The notes under the pieces were generated by a model. That model searched no databases, was not told the origin of the DNA, and saw only the letters and a program-made list of their open reading frames with translations. Made by a program: the position numbers and the translations under genes. From Montifringilla adamsi (taxonomy: Eukaryota; Chordata; Aves; Passeriformes; Passeridae), in assembly GCA_017590115.1 (NCBI GenBank), contig JAGGNK010015114.1:2363307-2427306 (forward strand): 64,000 nt of DNA, read 5' to 3'. This document shows positions 48,981 through 59,537 of this stretch, in pieces (position 1 is the stretch's first letter; each line of letters starts with the position of its first letter).

Positions 48981-49506
48981 TGGGAAATAGTAAAGGTAAG
49001 AAGATTTTCAGAAAGCTGTAAAAGCAAGCTTTAGAAACAGAAAGAACAGAAAAATTAGAACTAGCTACAGCTGCAAAGTCTGAAAGTAGAAAAAGTTACA
49101 ATAGCACAGGAAGCAAGGACATGAAACAATAGCTTGAGTTTTAGGCTAGGCTAAGATAGACCTTAAGACTGCAGAAAATCATGCTTAGCAGGATAGTAGA
49201 AGGTTTTAAGCTTAATAACAGAGTGTTGTGCATTTTTAATAGAAAGCAGACAAGCAAGCATTGTGTGAAGCACATGTACGTGTGCTTTTAGTGATTGGCT
49301 AGAACAACTGTCTGTAAGCTTTAGCAATATGCTATTGGCTAAAAAGCAACAAAGAAATCTTTGGCTGCTGCTGGCAGGACGTGAGCTATTGCCATCTTTC
49401 TATTGTCTCAACCATGTAATGAGGCTGATGATGCAATAAAGCTCAAGGAACATATCCCAGCAGTCCCACTCCATTTGTGAAAAACTGAAAGTTTTTGAAC
49501 TTTAAT
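48981..49506 (+). mobile_element. 3' LTR of the class II element
   Basis: Starts TGGGAAATAG right after the polypurine tract and has AATAAA at 49,435-49,440. It runs to the target repeat GGAAGT at 49,507. The last bases are TTTAAT instead of the usual CA, so the terminus is mutated or slightly truncated. It has no partner LTR on the left. Confidence 0.75.
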
Positions 49507-50345
49507 GGAAGTATTTGAGAAAGGAGAGAAGATCATCCAGATTCTGCTGTAAGCTGGCTTTGCCATCAAGAAGAGCAAAGTCAAAGTACCTGAGAAATCC
49601 CAGTTCCTGGTGGTAAAGTGGCAAGATGGATGGCGTCAGATTCTCACTGATGTCATCAATAAAATCACCGCAATGTCTCCACCGACCAGCAAGAAGGAAA
49701 CACAAGCTTTCCTAGGTGCCATAGGCTTTTGGAGAATGCACATTCCCGAGTACAGCCAGATTGTGAGCCCTTTCTACCTGGTTACCCACAAGAAGAATGA
49801 TTTCCAGTTGGGCCCTGAACAGCAACAAGCCTTTGCCCAGATTAAGCAGGACATTGCTCATGCAGTAGCCCTTGGCCCAGTCAGGACAGGATCAGAGGTA
49901 AAGAATGTGCTCTACTCTGCACCTGGGAGCAATGGCTTGTCCTGGAGCCTGTGGCAGAAGGTGCCTGGGAAGACTCAAGGCTGACCACTGGGATTCTGGA
50001 ACTGAAGTTACAGAGGGTCTGAAGCCAACTACACTCCCACAGAGAAGGAAATCTTGGCTGCCTATGAAGGAGTTCAAGCTGCCTCAGAGGTGACTGGCAC
50101 TGAAGAAAAACTCCTCTTGGCACCCCGGCTACTGGTGCTTGGTTGGATGTTTAAAGGAAAGGTTCCCTCTACCCACCACACCACTGATGTCATGTGGAAC
50201 AAGTGGATTGCCTTCATCACACAGCATGCCCATATTGGAAACCCAAATCGCCCTGGGATTTTGGAAATAATTACAAACTGGCCAGAAGGTGAAAACTTTG
50301 GTCTCATTGATGAAAAGGAGCAGGAACAAATGACAAGTGCTGAAG
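49507..50345 (+). pseudogene. Reverse transcriptase pseudogene, C-terminal part (ERV-L-like), continued
   Basis: The older provirus's pol resumes at GGAAGTATTTGAG. Blocks are VKWQDGWRQI, SKKETQAFLGAIGFWRMHIP (about 49,692), QQQAFAQIKQDIAHAVALG and further connection-domain sequence. These are typical of the RT thumb and connection. ORFs at 49,610-49,984 and 50,054 onwards are in different frames, with a TGA at 49,982. Spliced in thought to 43,979, it is the continuation of the palm domain, showing that the class II element was inserted into a once intact pol. Confidence 0.85.
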
Positions 50346-50379
50346 AAGCTCCACCGTACAACCATCTACCAGCAGAGGA

Positions 50380-50830
50380 AACATGCTATGCTCTTTTCAC
50401 TGACAGTTCCTGTTACATCATAGGCATGAATCTGAAGTGGAAAGTAGCTGTATGGAGCCCCACACGAGAGGTTGCACAAGCTACCAAAGGAGAAGGTGGA
50501 TCAAGTCAGCTCGCTGAACTCAAAGCCGTTCATTTGGCCCTGGACATTGCTGAAAGAGAGAAGTGGCCAAAGCTAAACCTTTATACCAATTCATGGATGG
50601 TAACCAATGCTCTGTGGGATTGGCTGGAAAGGTGGAAAAAGGTTAACTGGCAGCATAGGGGAAAACCAGTCTGAGCTGCTGATGAGTGGAAAGACATTGC
50701 CACTTGGGTAGAGAAGCTACCTGTGAAAGTCCGTCATGTAGACGCCCATGTCCCCAAGAGTTGGGCTAATGAGGAATACCAAAACAATGAGCAGGTAGAT
50801 CAGGCTGCAAAGATAGAGGTGTCAAAGATA
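50380..50830 (+). pseudogene. RNase H pseudogene (ERV-L-like)
   Basis: The blocks YALFTDSSC (first Asp), SSQLAELKAVHLALDIA (Glu), LYTNSWMVTNALW, where the expected Asp of YTDSW is Asn, and VRHVDAHVPKS with NEQVDQAA (final His/Asp region) appear in order. A TGA at 50,672 interrupts the domain where Trp would be expected (TGG to TGA). One of the four metal-binding carboxylates is lost, so it is inactive. Confidence 0.85.
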
Positions 50831-50839
50831 GACTTAGAT

Positions 50840-51242
50840 TGGCAACACAAGGGAGAGTTATTCCGAGATCAGTGGGCCCATGGTGCCTCAAGTCATCAGG
50901 GCAGAGATGCCACCTATAAGTGGGCACAAGACCGAGGGGTGGCATTAACCATGGACAGTATCTCTCAGGTTATCCAAGATGGTGAGACGTGTGCTGCCAT
51001 CAGACAGGACAACTGGGTGAAGCCCCTATGGTATGGTGGGCGGTGGTCCAAATATATGTGGAGGTCAAATATATGGCCCCAAAGTATGGGGAGGCCTGGC
51101 AAATTGACTATATCACACTGCCCTAGACATGCCAAGGCAAGCACTATGTGCTGACCATGGTGGAAGCCACCACTAGATGGCTGGAGACCTACCCTGTGCC
51201 TCATGCCACTGCCTGGAACACTGTCTTGGGCCTTGAAAATAG
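50840..51242 (+). pseudogene. Integrase pseudogene, N-terminal half only (ERV-L-like)
   Basis: WAHGASSHQGRDATYKWA carries the zinc-binding His pair. The following Cys pair is damaged (DGETCAAIRQ, one Cys missing). After a frame change, KYGEAWQIDYITLP gives the first catalytic Asp (about 51,106), then a stop, then VLTMVEATTRWLETYPVPHA. Homology ends at about 51,242, where sequence switches to an LTR fragment. The second Asp, the Glu and the C-terminal domain are deleted. Confidence 0.85.
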
Positions 51243-52208
51243 CAGCATCTGGTCTTTATCACTCTTCTTTCTTTCTCTGTTCAAACTTCTCATGGATCAC
51301 CTACTTCAACATCTGCTTACTTTAACATGGATGCCTTTGCTCCATATCTAAAATTTGAACACTTTCATCTCCCCATACCTTCATGTGTTACAGGGGGAAA
51401 AAAAGAGTCTGATGTATCAATTACATCCTTCTCCATAGCTTTACAAGAGGATTTCAGCCTAAAACTAAAGACATCTCCTCATCCGTCCCATCTGGGACTT
51501 GACTTCTTCACTGTCTTTGGTGATTTCATGTTGTTTCTTTATGTGTTTGCAATTTTGTCCTGTTCTCTCACTCAAGGGAGGATTGAGGCACTGAAAGAGT
51601 TAATATCTCACTCAGGGCCTGCAGATGGTCACATGCTGGGCTTGGTAGCTTGTGGCTGGAACTGGGGCTGGGCTGGGCTGGGGAGAGGGAGTGGCCAGGA
51701 TATTACCAGCCAGCATGCTGGGTCTCGTGGCTTCGCCTCTCTCCCACGAAGTGGTTGGGGACAAATTTCAGTGGTGGTAGAATCTTGGCCGAGCTGGCCC
51801 TGGCCCGCTGTTGCTCCTGGGGCCCAGCAGACTCGGCTCAGCCCTGGGCTGACAGCGGGGACAGGGTTTAGGCAGGGGCAGGGTTTAGTTGCAGCAAGGT
51901 GTCAGCAATCATAGCCACGGCCCCACAGTCTCCCCCTGGCAGCCAGTCAGGGGGGGGCTGGCAGGTGCCCCACAACATGGGCCACCCCGCCCAGCCCCTG
52001 TTACCTCTTGGCCCACTGGAAAAGAAAGAGAAAATTCTCAGGGTTTTTTCATTTTTTTACATAGTGTATCAGAGGTGTATCAGCTTTCTCAGTGGTTTAA
52101 CAGATTGTCAATTCTCAAAACTAATTACTGATTGGGGTTTTTTTGTCAGCTGCTAGCAGCTTCCCTTTGCATCACTTCCATGAGTGCCTCCCGTGCAAAA
52201 CCACCGCA
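51243..52208 (-). mobile_element. Partial LTR, family gamma, minus orientation
   Basis: Aligns by eye with 60,123-60,988 and, more loosely, 53,065-54,034 (for example GTTCRAACTTCTCAT, GATTTCAGC..., CATCTCCTCATCC, GAGGGAGG.TTGA.GCACTGAAAGAGTTAA, GGGCCTGCAGATGGTCAC). The right end ...GCAAAACCACCGCA matches the other copies' termini. The left part of the family, including the polyadenylation region, is missing; it is joined directly to integrase on the left and to the provirus's own 3' LTR on the right. Confidence 0.8.
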
Positions 52209-52374
52209 CCTTGTTATACATATTAGCAAAGAACTATTATTCCTCTTCCCATATCTTTGCCTGAGAGGCCCTTATTTCAAATTTACAGTCATTTGGAGGG
52301 ATGAGGTTTACATTCTCCATTCCAAGAGAGGTTTCTGCCTTTCTTAGCAGACACCTGTCTTTGAAACTAAGACA
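52209..52374 (+). mobile_element. Truncated 3' LTR of the ERV-L-like provirus
   Basis: Collinear with 40,008-40,174 of the 5' LTR, from CCTTGTTATACAT to the terminal AAGACA, with about 20 differences. The first approximately 600 bp of the LTR are gone, replaced by the family-gamma fragment. Confidence 0.9.
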
Positions 52375-52476
52375 CTCCTTCAAAAAAGTAATATAATTTC
52401 AATTCCATTCTTCCCTTAATCTTGAGGAGAACATTTGAAAGGTTTCCCATCAATAAAAAATAAATGCCATATGTAG

Positions 52477-54036
52477 TGGTTTTGGTTTACTAATCTGAGA
52501 TTTTTTGGCTAACGCACTAATTTAATGCAGTGGTTCTCGTCCTTTCTAAAAGCTAATGTACTTACTAGAATTAGGATTAGGAGAAGAGCAAAACAAGCTC
52601 AAATTTTAAAGGGTATAAAGAAAACTTTATTAATAGAACTAAAAGAATAATGAGAATCAGAATAAAACTTTTAGAATGCTTATCCTCTCTCGCACAATTT
52701 ATTTTCTTTCTTATTGACAATGTAAAGAGACAAAACTTGGGATTTTTAATTAGTTTACTACTTCTAGAATAGCCTGTTATCAGTTCTCTTAGGGAGAGGA
52801 ATCTCTTTTGCTATGCTATGGACACTTCTTTGCAAGAAATAGTTCTCTCATGGCTTTTAATTTCTACAAATAAGAGCTGCCCGGAAATTCGTAATTGTGA
52901 AGTTTCTTTTATCTTTTACAGCCTTCTTACAGCTGTGTTCATGAGTCATGTTAAATTTGTGAAGTACTATTTTAAAGATGAGTTGTTCAAAAGCCAAGGT
53001 TTTTTTTATCTATCTCTGAAATCATCTTCATCTTTGGGAACAGAGGTTTTTTGCTTCTTTCCCTGGGGTAAAGGCTCTTCATTGCTCTTATCTCTCTCTC
53101 TCTTCAAGATTCTAATGTAAATCACAACTACTTCAGCTTCAGCATGGATGCTTTTGCTCATGTCTAACATTCTGAAATGTAGATGCTTTTTTATGAATTA
53201 AAGTTTATTATTATGGCCTTACTAAAGAATAAGGCATCTCCTCATTCTCCTTCCATCTGTGGCTTGACTCTTTTTTTATTTACTTTGGTGTCTTTATGTT
53301 GTTTCTCTATGTATCTTCACTTTGTCTTTTTTTCTTATTTGAGAGAAGATTGAAGGTCTGCAAGTTTCATCTGTGTAGTGAAAGAGTTAGTATCTCTCCT
53401 AGGGCCTGCATGATCCCTGCTGGGCAGCAGCCAAAGCAATTGCGGTGATGGCTGTTCAGGCCATGCTGCAGGGGGCTGTGTTAGAATCTCAGGGGCCCGG
53501 GCCAGAAGGGTGGCAGCCACTTCGGCCACATGGCTGTGTCTGGCCCCTGCTGCATTTCATTCTAGCTGTGGGCTGATGGCTTCCCATGTCTCTGTCAGGC
53601 AGCTGCTGGGGCCAGGCCATGAGGGCTACAGTGGAGGGGATCTGGCCTGGCCGGCAGCTACTTCCACAGCCCGGTGGACTCTGATTCGGTCTGGGCTGGC
53701 AGCGGGGCAGGGCTTAGTAGCGGCAAGATGTTAGTAGCTGCAGCCCGGCTCAGCCTCGGCCCGGCAGCCTCCCCTCCCCTACCTGGCCACTAGCCGGGAG
53801 GTGGGGGGAGGAACTTTTCTTTTCAAAAGTCAGAAAGCAAGAGGGCTTTTCTTGCGCTTGTTTGTTTTAAAATGTGACTCTCACAGAGGCATGTTCAGTT
53901 CTTTAATTGGCTTATTAACATGCCTATTCTCAGAGCTAGCTAGCAATTGGTTTTGCTAAGCATAAAAGAAGCTCTTAACAGCTTCTCTCAAAAAAAATCA
54001 ATTCCATACTTAGCGCCAATGTAAAACCAACACACC
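52477..54036 (-). mobile_element. Solo LTR, family gamma (about 1.55 kb), minus orientation
   Basis: The plus-strand unit starts TGGTTTTGG and ends AAAACCAACACA(CC). ATGTAG occurs on both sides (52,471-52,476 and 54,037-54,042). The minus-strand AATAAA is at plus 52,626-52,631. It follows the same block order as 58,102-60,988, with a GC-rich patch near 53.4-53.8 kb. Its unusually long size matches the other complete copy after inserts are removed. No internal retroviral sequence adjoins it. Confidence 0.85.
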
Positions 54037-54407
54037 ATGTAGTTCTTTTACCTCAATTAATCTGTGCAGTCTGATCCCAGTGCTGTATTTGCCAACATCT
54101 CTATAGCAGTTTAGTATGAGCAGTGATCACAGCCAAGGCCTGAATGTTGGTTTTCTGGCAAATTTCTGTTTCAGTGCAGAAAACGTAGAGGGCTGAAATG
54201 AAAAACAGCTACTACACTTGGTGTGGATATGCTGTTCCTATTCTAATGTTTCAATTTTATAGTTTTAATAGGTGTTTTCTTTAATAGGTGTTTTAGTAGG
54301 TGATAAAATAACTGCATATCTTTGTAGCAGCCTAGATCCACAGATCAGTCATAATACTATCATCTAATATTCATTTCACTTACTGAAATAAGAGAAGGAT
54401 TAGACTC

Positions 54408-54455
54408 TTTTTTTTTTCTTTTTTTTCTTTTTTCTTTTTTTTTTTTTTTTTTTTT
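54408..54455. repeat. Poly-T tract with occasional C
   Basis: 48 bp of T with scattered C. It could be the reverse of an A-rich tail, but no retroposed gene body was seen on its right. Confidence 0.85.
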
Positions 54456-55828
54456 AAATTAGGAAAACCAAAACAGTTTAACAGCTTACATTAAGTTCCT
54501 GGTGTGGGAACTTCAGCAGTAAAACTTAATGGTGGGAAAAAAATTCTATGAGACTCAACAAGAGAGAATGATTTTGAATGAAGTAGCTGGACAAATCCAT
54601 CTTTATATTTCATAGCAAGATAATGAATGAAGAACAAAGCACTTTTGTCTGGTTTTCCCAGCATGGCAAATGTCTTCGCAAGCTGTATTACTGACAGCAC
54701 TAAAAAATTATGTATTTCAAAATGAAATATGTCTTACTATGACATAACAGAGCAGATACCACAGCAGTGAAGACATTATCTCAACCGTACTGAAATCACA
54801 GATTTTACTGATATCCTGTTCAGTCTTATCCACGAGCTGAAGGCACAACAAAGTTTCTGAAAACCTAATAGCAATTCCATCTTTTCTCACTGTTCAACTA
54901 TTGCAAACTAGGAGTTTAGGGGCACTTCTGTTGCTTTTCCACTGAGCTGAGAAAAGTCTAAAAAGGAACATGTTATGGTGTTTCACAAGAAGAGCAGGAA
55001 ATTCTGATCTGATTCCCAGGAGAGAGCTGTCAGCTGTGGCGGTGAAGAGCAATGAAGATAAGCATTTCTGTGGCATAAAGTTCTTGGAGCTGTTAGTGCA
55101 GACAGTGACAGAAAAATGCAAAGTTGCTTTGGACCTAGCAGTTATGCCCAAGAGTGGTACAACAGCCCAATTAACTGTATTTAAAATATAACCAGACTAG
55201 ATGTTTGAAAAGTCAAGTCAAATCTCACAGGACCCAGAAGGAAGGACTGTGCCAGCATTCATTGAGTAACTTTCATATTTTTCAGGAGGTTAACAGCTAC
55301 ACCAGTGCTGCTCATGCCTCTTCCACAGTTTGTGTTTTGAGGGCAAGAGCAGATTTTATCCCCCTTTACAAGGCAGTCACTTGCAGTTGCTGCAGTGTTC
55401 CCTGTGAATATGTTTCTCCACCATCCCAACAACAGAAAGGGCACTCAAATTTGTCTGGGGACAGATGGGGGTAGCTGTGGGTATTAGTGCTCCTAGAGAG
55501 CTGACAGCATTGCTCTGACTCCACATCACGTGAGATATTGCAGGCAGACAGCAGGAGTTTCTGTATGTGTTCTACATGCAAAAGCAGTTGCATTAACCTT
55601 CTCTTTTTATCACTTGATTGAATTCAGCGACTCACAGAAAAACAGAGGAATTTACACATTTCCTTTTGTTCAGAGGCAGTCTTCTCTGAGCCACAACATA
55701 CACAGGGTAATGTCTGTGGGGTAACCCAGAGTGAAAGTGCATGTAAAACAGGTTTTTTGTGAAGCTGTGTAACAACTTAGCATCCTCACCACAGCCAACA
55801 CACCTGGCTAAAAAGTAGTTAAAGTACT

Positions 55829-55904
55829 GTACAGCAGCTCAGATGCAGGAAAAGGTATAAGTAGTAGTGCAGCAGTTCAGATGAAAGAAAAGATATAAGT
55901 AGAG
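55829..55904. repeat. 38-bp tandem duplication
   Basis: Two adjacent 38-bp units beginning GTACAGCAGCTCAGATG and GTGCAGCAGTTCAGATG, differing at a few positions. Confidence 0.85.
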
Positions 55905-56246
55905 AAGTGGCAGATTCTTTTGTTTAATTACTCTGAATTTAGCTCTGTCCAGACTCTCTCAGTGTTCTTTTGGGCTAGAGAAAAGGAAGCTTCACATCCT
56001 CAAACCTTTCTGTTTGGTAGCACTATGCTCTGGCCAGTGCTTCCACATTCCTTAGTTACTCTCAAGCCCCAGAACAGTGCAGCAAAATACAGGACACTTG
56101 CAATACATATGTATGTAGCTGTCACACAATCCCATTTGTTCTCAACACTGCAAGAAAAAATTTGCCACATTGGAGCTCCACACCAACACTAGATTGAGGT
56201 TTGCTTTTCTAGAGACAATTTATTTGGCCACATGTTGCTTCTGTAG

Positions 56247-56867
56247 TGTTATAGGTAAAAATAAAAGTTGATCCAATCGTAATAAAAATAAAAAATAAAT
56301 TTTTTTTTTTGTGACCATATTACAGTCCCGACAGCCACCAGTCAAAAATGACAGCACAGACCCTGGGATACAGGCTGGGTGAACGAAGATCCGGCCACTA
56401 TCGCACCGAATCCCTCTTCGTCCACACTTACTGCTCCGCAGGGACAGTTCTTACACTGTTTTTCTTGCCCGCAGCCGAGTCCCTTTGTCTCCTTTCAAAG
56501 TTCATCATATTCATGTTGGTCGCTTTCTTCACTCAAAGCTGCACAAAACCTCGTCCAGGAAGAGACTGATGTTCCTCCTCTGATTCCCGGAATCCTGTAT
56601 TCAGGTGGAAGGTGTTGATGGCCCTAGTTATCTTAGATGTGTATCTTCATGGGCCATCATCACTGGGCGTCCTCGGGTATGTGCCACTGTGAACGACCAT
56701 CTCCTGTGCAGCCGAGTTTTCCTTCGTATGTTCATGTCGAGTTCCACCCTTGTCAGCCAGCCGCGGCTTTGTCATTCTAGGATTAAACCCTGGTCCCCCC
56801 CTTTAATAACATGTTTGATACATATATCTATATTTCATAGGCACAAATTTCTACCATATCCCTAACA
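56247..56867 (-). mobile_element. Solo LTR, family beta, 5-bp target duplication
   Basis: The plus-strand unit runs from TGTTATAGGT to CCCTAACA, 621 bp. It is flanked by TGTAG at 56,242-56,246 and 56,868-56,872. On the minus strand it begins TGTTAGGGATATGG. It is related to 38,337-38,980 over most of its length. It is CpG-richer than its surroundings in the middle (GATCCGGCC, TCGCACCGAA, TTCGTCC), suggesting fairly recent origin. No internal sequence is present. Confidence 0.88.
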
Positions 56868-56872
56868 TGTAG

Positions 56873-58095
56873 CCCTGTACAATATTAACAATGTCTACAG
56901 CAAATAAAGCAGCAAGACTGACTATGAATCCCTGCACTGGGAGACAGACTAAGGACCCATGCAGTCATCCCCTGACTTTTCCCTACTGCTTTACCAGCAC
57001 TACAAAGCAGGTGACAGTCTGGGTCAGTCTTTCCTTCCTGCTAAAAGGCATAGGATGACAATGTTTAGGCATTTACAAATGGATTACAAACCTAAAGTAA
57101 AATGCTGCTGCTTACTTCTGTGACTCCAGACAGTTCCAGCAGACATCTCTTAAAGCTCTCAGCAACTGCTCTGTGCTGCAATAAATAGGCATGAGAAACA
57201 AAAACTAAATCTTACATGGATATCATCATGATGGACTGCCACAAAGGAGTATGTGCAAAAATCAAAATATTAGGAAGTCGTACAACAAACCAAAACCAGA
57301 CAGCACATAATTTTACATTATTAATAATGAGTCTTGATATCAACACTATAATCAAAGTGAAGACTTTTTTCAAGGCTTATAATATTTTCAAAAACAACTA
57401 TTCATAAATTTCTATAGGATTCCACTCTATACTATGCAATCTGCCGCAGAAAACATGATTTTTGTACTGTTTTGCTTTTAATATTGCCAAAACCTGTGTT
57501 CTGTTCTCTACTACGTATGAAGATCAAAACAAAGGTAACATTTACAGAAATAATAGAAGGATTTGTTTGTTGGCTGGTTTTCAGTAAGTTACAGGTAATT
57601 TCTGTTGTCTCAATCTTCTATAAAAATATAAAGAAACTAATTAAGAATTAATGTAATGAAGAATTAATTGAGGAAGAAAGTAAAACAACAGACCAACGTC
57701 TCACACCCTCTAGTCTACCCATCTGGCTTTGCAACATGCTTGGTTGAATTATGCAGGAAATAGTTCTCAATGAGTTCACAGACTGATTCTGGTCTTCAAA
57801 GAGAATTACAGTTCTAAAGAAATACATGTATAGACAGGCTTATTTTTAATTTCTCAAACACAAACCAATCTGCCCAAGTACAAGAGCAATATGTAGGACA
57901 TAGAAGAGTTCAACATTTTTTGGTGAAAATCAGACCTTTTAACATTATAGATACTTGTGTCTTTCACATTTCAGCTGTCTGCAGACATTGCTCTTTTCTG
58001 GTTATTCATTAAGTTATGAAAGCTGCCACTTGCAGTCAGTGCAAAGGATGGTCTAAAAAAGGAGGTTAGTGCAAATACTGGTGTCCAGTTACTAC
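56873..58095. other. AT-rich non-coding spacer
   Basis: No gene or recognised repeat. Confidence 0.6.
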
Positions 58096-58355
58096 TACCT
58101 ATGGTGGGTTCAGTGCTGGCCCATCACCAACGTGCTTGCTTCCTGCTGTGAGATAGGACTAGGAGAAAGGCAAAGCAGGCTTGTAGCCACATTTCTCTTC
58201 ACAGAGAAAAGCAAGGCACAATTCTTCCCAAGAATATTTCTGGGTTTCACATTCTCTGAACCTCAGAGAAAGGAAAACAATTCTTATCTCATTTGCTGTG
58301 CCTATGTTGTGCCAAAGTAGAATGCAATATGGAGATTGTTTATCCAAAGTGATGG

Positions 58356-58750
58356 TGTCGTGGTTTGACCAGGAAGTGAGTTTCTGGGAGAGTTATGGTC
58401 AAACCAATCAGTGGCCAGATTTGAAATCCTCTCTCCTGATGGACTGGGGGGGTGCTTGTGTGAAAGGAGGGTATTGGACTAAGAATTTAATGTTAGAGGG
58501 GATTTGAGTGTTAGAGGGGTGGGGGAAGGAGGAGTATTTTGGAAGTTCCATTGTGGATTGTTGTGTGTGGTTTTTTTTCCTTTGTTTCCCTTCTGTTTCT
58601 GTGTTGTAGATTAATAAAGTGTTGTCTTTTCCCTCCATTCTCAAGTTGGAGCCTGCTTTGTTCTGTTTCCAGGTCACATCTCACAGTAACCATTTTGGAA
58701 ATACACCTTTCATGGGGGCACTGGCACTGTACCAGGCCCAATCCATGACA
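58356..58750 (+). mobile_element. Solo LTR inside the alpha LTR, 5-bp target duplication
   Basis: A 395-bp unit from TGTCGTGGTTTGACC to AATCCATGACA. It is flanked by GATGG at 58,351-58,355 and 58,751-58,755, and has AATAAA at 58,613-58,618. A 5-bp duplication fits class III or class I more than class II. Confidence 0.92.
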
Positions 58751-58891
58751 GATGGTGTTTTGTTTCCTTGGCCAAGTGTGTGTGTGTGTTGGACTGTTGG
58801 CTGACAGTCACGAGATGAGTGCAGTTGAGTCCAGAGTTGAGTGCTTGGCAGATTCAGTTTAGATGTAATGTAATATACTGTAATATAGTAT

Positions 58892-59537
58892 TGGAATTTA
58901 CAAATATTACTGAACAGGACTGCCTTGGTCTGTCTGGCCCCAGCTGCTGAGCCAATAGCGGCACCTGTGGTCTTTTCACCCCAGAGACGCTCTGGACAGC
59001 TATGAGCACATGGGGACAAGTCCAGGCACGTCCTGAGCTCCAGTGCTTACAGCTGGAGCTTGCTGTTGAAGAGGGTCACTCCTCAGGCCTTCCTGAGCTG
59101 GAGAAACCCTTTAAGGCGACGGTGAAGGAGGAGTGGGTCCTGATGGAGAGTTTGTAATCCAGAGTTTTTATTTCGGGCCGCATGGCCTCTGAATCCTGCA
59201 ACAGCCCCAACAGAACTCCAACTGCGTGGTGTCCTTGCCTTTTTACCTGGGGAGAGGGGCAGGGGAGGGAACACAGGGACCACCAACCAGGTACAGGGGG
59301 AGGGGGTCTCAGGTGAGAGGGATACCTGGGTGGACCAATGGCTCCCCAGCGGGTGGAGAGCATCCTTTGAACCTGCCAATCACTCGGCGCTCCCCTTGGA
59401 ATTTCTGGTTTGATAGACGGTGCCCAGCAGGGGTCAAGGGTGGGGAAAGGAGAGGTGATTGACACACCACCTGGGGAAGGAAACTTCAGGGGAGGGACTG
59501 GGGAAACTGAGGCACACCATGACAACACACCGCGACA
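58892..59537 (-). mobile_element. LTR inside the alpha LTR, minus orientation
   Basis: The plus-strand unit runs from TGGAATTTAC to CACCGCGACA, 646 bp. It abuts the 9-bp direct repeat ATATAGTAT on both sides (58,883-58,891 and 59,538-59,546). Minus-strand AATAAA is at plus 59,167-59,172, with a TATA-like TAAAAAG about 70 bp upstream on that strand. The flanks are themselves repetitive (ATAGTAT words), so the real duplication may be shorter. Confidence 0.8.

Larger units (their letters stand above)
43980..49506 (+). mobile_element. Class II (betaretrovirus/ERVK-like) element inserted in ERV-L pol, 5' LTR missing
   Basis: Interrupts the RT frame of the older provirus. GGAAGT lies on both sides (43,974-43,979 and 49,507-49,512), and the older pol reads on after the right copy. 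Contents on plus: a tandem-repeat edge, proline-rich and capsid gag, NC with degenerate zinc knuckles, protease, integrase, an env remnant, a polypurine tract and one LTR (48,981-49,506). The 5' LTR, leader and matrix are absent, and RT plus RNase H are deleted between protease and integrase. The 6-bp duplication and Gag/IN motifs fit class II. All genes are defective. Confidence 0.88.
39403..52374 (+). mobile_element. ERV-L-like (class III-like) provirus, heavily decayed and multiply invaded
   Basis: Order on plus: 5' LTR (39,403-40,174), lysine-type PBS, gag, protease, RT, RNase H, integrase start, then a truncated 3' LTR (52,209-52,374). Candidate 5-bp target duplication CTCAT (39,398-39,402) against CTCCT (52,375-52,379), with one mismatch. 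The 166-bp stretch shared by the two LTRs differs at roughly 20 positions, so the insertion is old. There is no env, as is usual for ERV-L. Inside sit a solo LTR (42,437-43,396), a class II element (43,980-49,506) and an LTR fragment (51,243-52,208) joined to a deletion that removed the integrase 3' half and most of the 3' LTR. Class assignment is by protein motifs and the missing env, not a database search. Confidence 0.85.
54043..56241. other. Non-coding spacer
   Basis: No gene recognised. It includes a T-rich run at 54,408-54,455 and a 38-bp tandem duplication at 55,829-55,904. Confidence 0.6.

Noticed and set aside
54408..54455. Poly-T run as the tail of a processed pseudogene on minus
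   Set aside because: No gene-like sequence or target duplication was found next to it.
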